Part shown: positions 1 through 10,997 of the stretch, one piece after another
Numbering within the stretch: the first letter of the stretch is position 1
Layout of the letters: each line of letters starts with the position of its first letter
Origin: Arenimonas caeni
GTDB lineage: Bacteria > Pseudomonadota > Gammaproteobacteria > Xanthomonadales > Xanthomonadaceae
NCBI RefSeq assembly: GCF_003024235.1
Contig: NZ_KZ679085.1
Span: forward strand, 186,001 to 250,000
DNA: 64,000 bases
Direction: 5' to 3'
Notes under the pieces: generated by a model
The model's input: only the letters and a program-made list of their open reading frames with translations
What the model was told of the DNA's origin: nothing
The model's database searches: none
Position numbers and translations under genes: made by a program

Positions 1-1460
1 GGCGCCCGGCTTTCGGGTAACGCCCTGGTCCCGCTGGTTTCGGCTTTGTGCTTCAGGTGATCAAGGATCTGCTTGATCACTATAGGGTCTTCAATGCAGG
101 CGATGACTTTCATGGCGCCGCCGCAGCCGCTGCAGGTCTCGATGTCGATATTGAAAACACGCTTGAGCCGTTGCGCCCATGTCATCGACGCTCGCCGTTG
201 TGCTGGTGTTGCCGGTTCATCAGCCACCCTGACCTTGTTGCCCCTGCCCCGTTTTGCCGGCGTGACCAACGCCCGGTGCCGACTGTTGGGTGCGAACACC
301 CCGTGGAAGCGGGTTAGGTTGACTCTGGGCTTCGGTACCAGGGCGGCCAGCCTTGCAATGAAATCCAATGGTTCGAAAATGACGTGCGTGGTGCCGTCCC
401 GGTACGGCGTCTTGAGCTGGTAGCGCACGTTGCCGCCTCGTGTTAACGACAGCCGCTTCTCGGATACCGCCGGGCGGCTGATGTACCGGCACAGCCGTTC
501 GAGCTTCTTGCGTTCATCGGCCCTGGCCGCCACGCCGGCGTGCAGGCTGGACCCGGCTACCTTGCCAATCCCGTCACCGAACGGATCACCACTGGTCGGC
601 AGAGTTTGCAAAGTGAACACCTTTCGCCCCGCCTGTGAACCGACAGCGATACGGTAAGTGATCGAGTGCCCCAGCAGGGGTGTCATCGGGTCGTCATCCA
701 CCGCATCCGAGGCCAGATAGCTGTTTTCGACATCCCGTTCCAGCAGGCCTTGCCGTTCCAGATAGCGACCCACCCGGTGGGCGATGGTGTGCGTCAGCTG
801 GGTGAGCTCTGGGCTGGTCGGCGCCTTGACCCAGCGGAAACGCGCTGAGCCGTGGGATTGCTCGACATACACACCGTCGAGAAACAGCATGTGGAAGTGA
901 ACATTCAGATTGAGCGCCGATCCAAAACGCTGGATCAGGGTGACCGCGCCCGTCTTGGCCACTTGGTGGGTATGGCCCGCTTTCTTGACCAGGTGCGTGG
1001 CAATGACGCGGTAAACGATGCCCAGCACCCACCCCATGATCTCGGGCCGGCTGGCAAACAGGAAACGCAGCTGAAACGGGAAGCTCAACACCCACTGACG
1101 CATGGGTTGTTCAGGCAGTACTTCATCAACCAGCAAGGCGGCACTTTCGGCCATCCGCCGCGCCCCACAGCTCGGGCAGAAACCGCGACGCTTACAGCTG
1201 AAAGCGACCAGGTGCTCGGCGTGGCAAGACTCGCAGCGAACCCGTAGAAAGCCATGCTCCAGCCGCCCGCATTGGAGAAATTCTTCAAATTCCCGTTGCA
1301 CATAGCCCGGCAATTCCTTTCCCTGCTCTGCCATAAGCGCAGCGAATGCCGGGTAATACTCGTCAACGATCTGATAGAGAAGGGTTTGCTCGGGTCGGTG
1401 GCTCTGGTAACGACCAGTATCCCGATCCCGGCTGGCCGTCCTGGCCGCCACATGAGGCAT
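1..1460 (-). CDS. IS91-family transposase, C-terminus cut by window edge
   Basis: One uninterrupted reading frame runs from an ATG at 1460 off the left edge (about 486 codons, no stop reached), so it is partial only because of the window. It starts MPHVAARTASRDRD. A zinc-finger-like N-terminal region has CESC and CPSC pairs (about residues 85-112). The HUH nuclease motif reads HFH within NLNVHFHMLFLDG. A second zinc pair, CSGCGG, lies near the C-terminus. These are hallmarks of IS91/ISCR rolling-circle (HUH) transposases, which cut one strand and move by rolling-circle replication. AAGGA, about 10 nt upstream, is a good ribosome site. In the candidate tyrosine helix (LERLCRYISRP) I see one tyrosine rather than the spaced pair of classical IS91, so it may be Y1-like as in ISCR. 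Base composition is visibly less GC-rich than the flanking chromosome, which suggests transfer. Confidence 0.9.
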   Translation of the reverse strand, partial: MPHVAARTASRDRDTGRYQSHRPEQTLLYQIVDEYYPAFAALMAEQGKELPGYVQREFEEFLQCGRLEHGFLRVRCESCHAEHLVAFSCKRRGFCPSCGARRMAESAALLVDEVLPEQPMRQWVLSFPFQLRFLFASRPEIMGWVLGIVYRVIATHLVKKAGHTHQVAKTGAVTLIQRFGSALNLNVHFHMLFLDGVYVEQSHGSARFRWVKAPTSPELTQLTHTIAHRVGRYLERQGLLERDVENSYLASDAVDDDPMTPLLGHSITYRIAVGSQAGRKVFTLQTLPTSGDPFGDGIGKVAGSSLHAGVAARADERKKLERLCRYISRPAVSEKRLSLTRGGNVRYQLKTPYRDGTTHVIFEPLDFIARLAALVPKPRVNLTRFHGVFAPNSRHRALVTPAKRGRGNKVRVADEPATPAQRRASMTWAQRLKRVFNIDIETCSGCGGAMKVIACIEDPIVIKQILDHLKHKAETSGTRALPESRA

Positions 1461-1477
1461 GTTCCGCGTCCTTGCAA

Positions 1478-1497
1478 TACTGTGTTTACATACAGTC
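1478..1497 (-). promoter_or_regulatory. SOS (LexA) box-like operator before the transposase
   Basis: On the minus strand this reads GACTGTATGTAAACACAGTA. It has the CTGT-N8-ACAG core of the gammaproteobacterial LexA operator and matches the E. coli 20-mer consensus at 16 positions by my count. It ends 17 nt before the transposase ATG, where LexA would block transcription. No strong -35/-10 pair is obvious around it. LexA control is inferred from the sequence match only. Confidence 0.6.
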
Positions 1498-1571
1498 TAT
1501 CGCTTAGCGGAAAGTTCTTTTACCCTCAGCCGAAATGCCTGCCGTTGCTAGACATTGCCAGCCAGTGCCCG

Positions 1572-3140
<1,569 letters not shown>

Positions 3141-3148
3141 GGCGTGGC

Positions 3149-5977
<2,829 letters not shown>

Positions 5978-5981
<4 letters not shown>

Positions 5982-6469
5982 GCCCCGCCCTCCCCGGGCT
6001 CGGACGGATCGGCCAGGGCCGAGAGCACGAAGCGCAGGGCCATCAGCCCGAAACCGGCCGGCAGCGCCAGCATCGGCACCCAGCTCGGGACGCCGGCGAC
6101 GAAGGGCACCGGTGCCTCGCGCTCGAGCGCCACCAGGCCGACGCCGAGCCAGGCGAGGTAGCCGCAGCAGGCCGCGGCGGCCAGCTGGGCGATGAACCAG
6201 GCCACGCGCCGCGCCGGCGGCGGCAGCACCCGCGGCAGCGCGTCGATGGCGATGTGGCGCTGGCCGCGGGTGGCGCCCAGGGCGCCGAGCAGGGCCAGCC
6301 AGAGCACGCCGGCGCGCGAGAGCGGCTCGGCCCAGGCCAGGCCGGTGTCGAAGAACATCCGCAGGCCGATCTGGGCCAGCGAAAGCAGCAGCAGCCCGCC
6401 CAACAGGGCCGCCAGCAGCCCGTCCTCGGCGCGGTGCAGGCGCTGCAGCCAGCGGCGCGCGGCCGCCAC
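5978..6469 (-). CDS. dctQ: TRAP transporter small permease subunit
   Basis: A 163-residue membrane protein with four hydrophobic segments (about residues 17-37, 51-66, 87-110 and 128-150), the topology of DctQ subunits, which partner DctM. It includes the family-type stretch RGQRHIAIDALPR between helices 2 and 3. It starts at a GTG (6469) immediately after the dctP stop and overlaps dctM by 4 nt, so translation of the three genes is probably coupled. Confidence 0.88.
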
Positions 6470-7456
6470 TCAGTCGGCCTTCGGCGCCGCCAGCGCCTCG
6501 CGCACCGCGGCCAGCAGCGCCGGCGAAATCTCGCCGCTGGCGGCCATGCGCGAGATCACCTGCTCGCCGGCGGCGCGCCAGCGCGCGGCTTCTTCCGGCT
6601 CGAGCGAGCCCACCGAGAGCCCCTGCTTCTTCATCGCCTCGAGCGCCGCCTCGTTGTCGCGCTGCACGTTGGCGTCCATGCGCCGGGCGGCGGCATCGAA
6701 GGCGCGGGCCAGCACGGCCTGGTCGGCCGCCGAAAGCTTCTTCCAGGCTTTTTCGTCGAGCACCAGGTAGCCGACCACGAAGGTCAGCGGCAGGTCCACC
6801 ATGTGCCGCATCCGGCCGTGCCACTGCAGGGCGACCGCGCCGCTGGGCGTGTTGGCGACGGTGTCGACCATGCCGGTCTGCAGGCTGGTGAACACGTCGC
6901 CGATCGGCAGCGGGATCGCGCTGACCCCGGCGGCCTCGAAGGTGCGGATGGCGATGGTGTCGTTGTGCGGCACCCAGAGCTTGATGCCGGCGATGTCGGC
7001 GCGGCTGTGCAGCGGCTTGGCGCCCATCAGGTAGGCGAAGCCGACGCCCGAGACGCCGAGCATGCGCAGGCCGCGCTCCTCGAAGCCTTTGGCCAGCATC
7101 GGGTCGGCGACGGCGCGGGCGCGCGCCACTTCGTCCCAGGAATCGAACAGGAACGGCAGGCTGTAGAGCGGCGCGTCCGGATAGACCTGCGACAGCTCGC
7201 TGGCCGTGAGCACGCCGCCCTGCAGCTGGCCCAGGCGCATCTTGCGCAGCACCACCGCGTCGTTGCCCATCACGCCGCCCGGGTAGAACTTCACGTCGAC
7301 CCGGCCCTCGGTGCCCTGCCTGACCTCGGCGGCGGCGGCACGCAGCTCGCGCATCCAGGCCGAACCGTCCGGGGCCAGGGTGGCGATCTTGATCGTCTGC
7401 GCGCCGGCCGGCAGGGCCAGCAGGGCGAGGAGCAGCAGGGTCAGCAGGCGGGGCAT
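6470..7456 (-). CDS. dctP: TRAP transporter periplasmic substrate-binding protein
   Basis: A 328-residue periplasmic receptor of the DctP family. A signal peptide (about residues 1-19, MPRLLTLLLLALLALPAGA) precedes IKIATLAPDGSAWM. Typical DctP features follow, including FYPGGVMGNDAVVLRKMRLGQ and the late TLVVGYLVLDEK-like strand. It lies between the tatT lipoprotein gene and the two permease genes, an arrangement known from TatT-associated TRAP (TPAT) systems, where the receptor binds the trimeric T-component. Confidence 0.92.
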   Translation of the reverse strand: MPRLLTLLLLALLALPAGAQTIKIATLAPDGSAWMRELRAAAAEVRQGTEGRVDVKFYPGGVMGNDAVVLRKMRLGQLQGGVLTASELSQVYPDAPLYSLPFLFDSWDEVARARAVADPMLAKGFEERGLRMLGVSGVGFAYLMGAKPLHSRADIAGIKLWVPHNDTIAIRTFEAAGVSAIPLPIGDVFTSLQTGMVDTVANTPSGAVALQWHGRMRHMVDLPLTFVVGYLVLDEKAWKKLSAADQAVLARAFDAAARRMDANVQRDNEAALEAMKKQGLSVGSLEPEEAARWRAAGEQVISRMAASGEISPALLAAVREALAAPKAD

Positions 7457-7466
7457 GGGTTCTCCG

Positions 7467-8351
7467 TCAGAAGTAGTCGCGGCCGCTTTCCACGAGCGCC
7501 TTGGCGCGATCCTGGGCCAGCACGTTCATCAAGGTAAAGCCCGGTTCGCGCGGGTCGGCGTCCAGCACCTCGGCGAGCAGGCGGTCGTGCAGCGCCTGGT
7601 CGAACACCAGGCGGGCGTAGCTTTCGGCCATCAGGGTCTTGGCGTACAGGTTGCGGCCGCCGCTCAGGGCGATGGCCGCCTCGAAGTGGGCGCGCCCGCG
7701 TTCGGGCTGGCCGCCGACCGATTCGGGCCGCAGCGAATCGAGCACGCCGAGGTAGACCCGGGCCATGCCGCGGTCGTGCGCCGGGTCGATGGCGACCACG
7801 CGCTCGAGCAGGGCCTGCACCTTGGGCAGGTCGGCGATGGCGCCCCAGTCCTCGCTGTTGGCCTGGATGCGGGTGGCCCAGGCCGAGCCGAGCGCGTACA
7901 GGCCATCGACCTGCGCCGCCGGCGCCCGCGCCACGGCGGCCTGGAAGGGCTCGACCGGGCCGTCGATCGCGGCGCACAGCGCGGCGTCCTGCAGGCAGGT
8001 GCCGCGCCGCGCGTAGTCCATGGCCTTGTCGGCCAGCCGGCGGGCGCGTTCGGCGTCGCCTTCGGTGAAGCTGCCGGCATAGGCGCCGTTGAGGCCGGCG
8101 GCGGCGAACAGCAGCGGCGCATTGCGGGCCTTGCCCGGCGACTGGCCCTGGACCATCGCATCGACCAGCAGCAGGTAGGCCGGCAGGCCGTCGCGCACCG
8201 TGGCCGGGTCGTTGCTGTCGTAGACGGCGGCGCCGAGCTGGTCGGCGAAGCGGTCGCCGGCGCGGCCGATCACCGCCGCGCAGCCGGCCAGCAGGCAGGC
8301 CACCAGCAGAGCGGCGAGGAGGCGTGGAGCGTTGGCGGTTCGGTTCGGCAT
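7467..8351 (-). CDS. TatT-type TPR lipoprotein of a TRAP transporter
   Basis: A 294-residue lipoprotein. The leader ends in the lipobox LAGC (Cys24), followed by TPR-like helical repeats with alternating A/L-rich helices to the C-terminus. It matches the TRAP T-component family (TatT, as in Treponema pallidum Tp0956), which trimerises and holds the P-component receptors and may present hydrophobic ligands. I chose the ATG at 8351 because it gives the lipoprotein leader. The open frame continues upstream without signal-peptide character. It is first in a tatT-dctPQM operon. Confidence 0.8.
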   Translation of the reverse strand: MPNRTANAPRLLAALLVACLLAGCAAVIGRAGDRFADQLGAAVYDSNDPATVRDGLPAYLLLVDAMVQGQSPGKARNAPLLFAAAGLNGAYAGSFTEGDAERARRLADKAMDYARRGTCLQDAALCAAIDGPVEPFQAAVARAPAAQVDGLYALGSAWATRIQANSEDWGAIADLPKVQALLERVVAIDPAHDRGMARVYLGVLDSLRPESVGGQPERGRAHFEAAIALSGGRNLYAKTLMAESYARLVFDQALHDRLLAEVLDADPREPGFTLMNVLAQDRAKALVESGRDYF

Positions 8352-8374
8352 GGCGCGTGCTCCCGTGTGCCGGC

Positions 8375-9250
8375 TCAGCGTGATGCCGGTGCCGCGTCCA
8401 GGGCCTCGGCGGCCTCGAGCGTGTTCTGCATCAGCGTGGCCACCGTCATCGGCCCCACCCCGCCGGGCACCGGCGTGATCCACGAAGCCCGCTGCGCCGC
8501 CGCCTCGAAGCCGACGTCGCCCACCAGGCGCCCGTCCTCGAGCCGGTTGATGCCCACGTCGATCACCACGGCACCGGGCTTGACCCACTCGCCCGGCACG
8601 ATGCCCGGCCGGCCGACGGCGACGACCAGGATGTCGGCCTCGCGCACGTGGCGCTCGAGCGTTTCGCGCGGGGTGAACTTGTGGCAGCAGGTGGTGGTGC
8701 AGCCGGCGATCAGCAACTCCAGCGCCATCGGCCGGCCGACGTGGTTGCTGACGCCGACGATGGTGGCGCTCTGGCCGCGCACAGGCCGATCGGTATAGGC
8801 CAGCAGCGTGGTGATGCCGCGCGGCGTGCAGGGGCGCAGGCCGAACTGGCGCAGCGCCAGGTGGCCGACGTTTTCCGGGTGGAAGCCGTCGACGTCCTTG
8901 CGCGGCTCGATGCGGTGGATCAGCTGGCTGCCGTCGCGGCCGCCGGGCAGCGGCAGCTGCACGAGGATGCCGTGGATGGCCGGGTCGGCGTTGAGCCGGT
9001 CGATCAGCGCGTGCAGTTCCTCGTCCGGCGTATCGGCCGGCAGGTCGAAGTCGATCGCGCGGATGCCGACCTTCCTGGCGGCGCGGCGCTTGTTGCGCAC
9101 GTACACGGCCGACGCCGGGTCGTCGCCGACCAGCACCACCGCCAGGCCCGGGGCCGCCTTGCCGGCGGCCAGCCGCGCCTTGACCCGTTGGGCCAGGTCG
9201 TCGAGGAGGGTGTCGGCAATGCCCTTGCCGTCGAGGATGCGCGCGCTCAT
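8375..9250 (-). CDS. folD: Bifunctional methylene-THF dehydrogenase/cyclohydrolase
   Basis: It interconverts 5,10-methylene-, methenyl- and 10-formyl-tetrahydrofolate in the cytoplasm, supplying one-carbon units for purines. The 291 residues are standard. Tyr and Lys of the active site lie in YVRNKRRA, the folate site in ILVQLPLP and [10 protein letters not shown], and the dinucleotide motif in [12 protein letters not shown]. The signature PGGVGPMT is near the end. The ATG at 9250 gives the usual MSARILDGK-like N-terminus. Confidence 0.97.
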   Translation of the reverse strand: MSARILDGKGIADTLLDDLAQRVKARLAAGKAAPGLAVVLVGDDPASAVYVRNKRRAARKVGIRAIDFDLPADTPDEELHALIDRLNADPAIHGILVQLPLPGGRDGSQLIHRIEPRKDVDGFHPENVGHLALRQFGLRPCTPRGITTLLAYTDRPVRGQSATIVGVSNHVGRPMALELLIAGCTTTCCHKFTPRETLERHVREADILVVAVGRPGIVPGEWVKPGAVVIDVGINRLEDGRLVGDVGFEAAAQRASWITPVPGGVGPMTVATLMQNTLEAAEALDAAPASR

Positions 9251-9289
9251 GGCACGATTATCCCCGAAGCCCAACCTGCCCCGCCACCA

Positions 9290-9592
9290 ATGCCTGCAAC
9301 CGACACCAACGCCCTCGAGGCCGCCGCCTTCCGCCGCCTGCTCGCCCACCTGCGCGAGCGCAGCGACGTGCAGAACATCGACCTGATGGTCCTCGCGGGT
9401 TTTTGCCGCAACTGCCTGGCCGACTGGCTGCAGCAAGCCGCCTCGGAGGCCGGCCTCGCCATGGACCGCGACCAGGCCCGCGAACACGTCTACGGCATGC
9501 CTTTCGCCGACTGGAAGGCCCGCCACCAGCGCGAGGCGACGCCGGAGCAGTTGGCCGCCTTCGAAGCCAGCCGGCGCCGCCACGGGCCATAA
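9290..9592 (+). CDS. DUF1244 family protein
   Basis: A 100-residue soluble protein. The core ([20 protein letters not shown], then [13 protein letters not shown] with a CxxC) is the DUF1244 signature, and [12 protein letters not shown] closes the domain. The family is widespread in proteobacteria and its function is not established. The CxxC and small helical fold suggest metal binding, but that is inference. It is divergent from folD with 39 bp between starts. Confidence 0.85.
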   Translation: MPATDTNALEAAAFRRLLAHLRERSDVQNIDLMVLAGFCRNCLADWLQQAASEAGLAMDRDQAREHVYGMPFADWKARHQREATPEQLAAFEASRRRHGP

Positions 9593-9620
9593 AAAACGCC
9601 CCGGCCGAGGGGCCGGGGCG
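9591..9620 (-). terminator. Rho-independent terminator (minus strand)
   Basis: A 10-bp stem, CGCCCCGGCC/GGCCGGGGCG (9597-9606 and 9611-9620), with a GAGG loop. On the minus strand it is followed by six T residues (9596-9591), so it ends the phasin-like gene. It sits right at the stop codon of the convergent DUF1244 gene. Confidence 0.85.
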
Positions 9621-9655
9621 TGCAATTCCCAACTGACGGGAAGGAGAGAGACGGA

Positions 9656-10000
9656 TCAGGCGCGCTTGCGGACGGCCCGGCCGGTGGCCGGCCGGGCGGC
9701 GCGGCGCGGCTTGCGGGCGGCCGGCCTGGCCTGGATGAAGCGGGACTCGAACTCGGCCTGGGCGCGCTCGGCGATGGCCTCGGCCTGCTCGCGCAGGCGG
9801 GCGACCTGGCGGCCGGCCTCGTTGGCCACCGTGTCGGCGCGGCCACGCAGGGCGGCGGCGCGATCGGCGGCGGAGCGGATGCGGCGAACCGCCTCGCGGC
9901 GGGTCAGCGCGAAGGCACCGAGGCCGGCGAGCAGCACGGTGCGCGGGGTGACCGGGGTGGCGGTGGCGGTGCGACGACGAGGGGTGGACTTGCGGGTCAT
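9656..10000 (-). CDS. Phasin-like / PHA-granule-associated small protein
   Basis: 114 residues: a basic, Ser/Thr/Pro-rich N-terminus (MTRKSTPRRRT), a short LLAGLGAFALTRRE segment, a long amphipathic Ala/Arg/Glu helix (about residues 35-90), and a basic Ala/Lys/Arg/Pro tail resembling histone H1. The LAGLGA-then-long-helix layout is that of poly(hydroxyalkanoate) granule-associated proteins of the PhaF/PhaI type. PhaF has the same basic DNA-binding tail. No PHA synthase lies in the window, so the granule role is uncertain and a nucleoid role is possible. A GAGAGG site precedes the ATG. Confidence 0.55.
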   Translation of the reverse strand: MTRKSTPRRRTATATPVTPRTVLLAGLGAFALTRREAVRRIRSAADRAAALRGRADTVANEAGRQVARLREQAEAIAERAQAEFESRFIQARPAARKPRRAARPATGRAVRKRA

Positions 10001-10139
10001 GGCAGGCCTCTCTGGCGGGGCCGGACGGCCCTTTTCGCCTTGCAGTCTCGGCGGCGCGGCCAGAGTTTTCACACTACTCACGGCTTGCGGGCCGCGCGTG
10101 GCCGGGCGATGCTGCCCGGGTCCCCCAAGGAGCCTGACG

Positions 10140-10997
10140 ATGGCCGCGAAGAAGTCCGCCTGGGCCAAGTTTCCGCATTCCGCCAAGGCCTTCGACTACC
10201 CCGGCGACAAGCTCGCCAAGGCCTGGGCCGCGCTGCATGCCGGCGATGCCGAGCCCTTCCCCGACGACAAGCGCGCCGCGGCGCTGATCAAGGCCGCCGG
10301 CAAGGCCGCGCCCAAGGGCCTGGATGCCGCCGCCCTGGCCGAAGCCCTGCAGGACGCCTGGCGCGATTTCCATCGCGGCGATTTCCAGCAGGCCTTCGAG
10401 GCCGGCCAGGCCCTGGGCCCGGTGGGCGCGTCGGTGGCCTGCAAGGCGCTGGCGATCCACGCCTCCTACCTCGTGGACGACGAGGACGAGCAGCTCAAGC
10501 GCTACGAACAGGCCGGCAAGCTGGCCGAGGCGGCCATCGCCGCCCTGCCCGGCGAGGCCAACAGCCACTACCGTTTCGCCCACGCGATGGGGCGCTACAG
10601 CCAGGGCATCTCGATCGCCAAGGCGCTCAAGATGGGCCTGGCCACCAAGGTGCGCAAGGCGCTCGAGCAGGCCCTGGAACTGGCGCCCAGGCACGCCGAG
10701 GCGCACACGGCGCTGGGCCTGTACCACGCCGAGATCATCGACAAGGTCGGTGCCATGATCGGCGGCCTGACCTACGGCGCCAAGGCCGCCGAAGCCGACA
10801 AGCACATCGCCACGGCGCTCAAGCTCACGCCCGCCTCGCCGATCGCCCACGCCGAACACGCCAACCTGCTCCTGCTGCTGCATGGCGACAAGCGCGAGGA
10901 CGATGCCGCCGCCGCGTTCGAGAAGGCCGCCAGGCTCAAGCCGCGCGACGCCATGGAAGCCCTGGACGCCGAATTCGCCCGTGCCCAGATCGAGTGA
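10140..10997 (+). CDS. TPR-containing protein, RMD-like
   Basis: A 285-residue soluble protein preceded by a strong AAGGAG site. The N-terminal part (AWAKFPHSAKAFDY..) is unusual. From about residue 85 on it shows TPR-like helix pairs, including a region with IIDKVGAMIGGLTYGAKAAEADKH that resembles the RMDN family of TPR proteins. It has no signal peptide or membrane segment. Its last 17 nt overlap the P-type ATPase gene, so the two are probably translated together. Function unknown. Confidence 0.7.
   Translation: MAAKKSAWAKFPHSAKAFDYPGDKLAKAWAALHAGDAEPFPDDKRAAALIKAAGKAAPKGLDAAALAEALQDAWRDFHRGDFQQAFEAGQALGPVGASVACKALAIHASYLVDDEDEQLKRYEQAGKLAEAAIAALPGEANSHYRFAHAMGRYSQGISIAKALKMGLATKVRKALEQALELAPRHAEAHTALGLYHAEIIDKVGAMIGGLTYGAKAAEADKHIATALKLTPASPIAHAEHANLLLLLHGDKREDDAAAAFEKAARLKPRDAMEALDAEFARAQIE

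Noticed and set aside
220-1477. Several short open frames that look like a broken transposase
   Set aside because: They are out-of-frame shadows. One continuous frame from 1460 to the window edge carries all IS91 motifs, so the transposase is not frameshifted.
1501-1510. CGCTTAGCGG as a terminal hairpin of the IS91-type element
   Set aside because: The stem is only four pairs with almost no loop; I could not support it as terIS.
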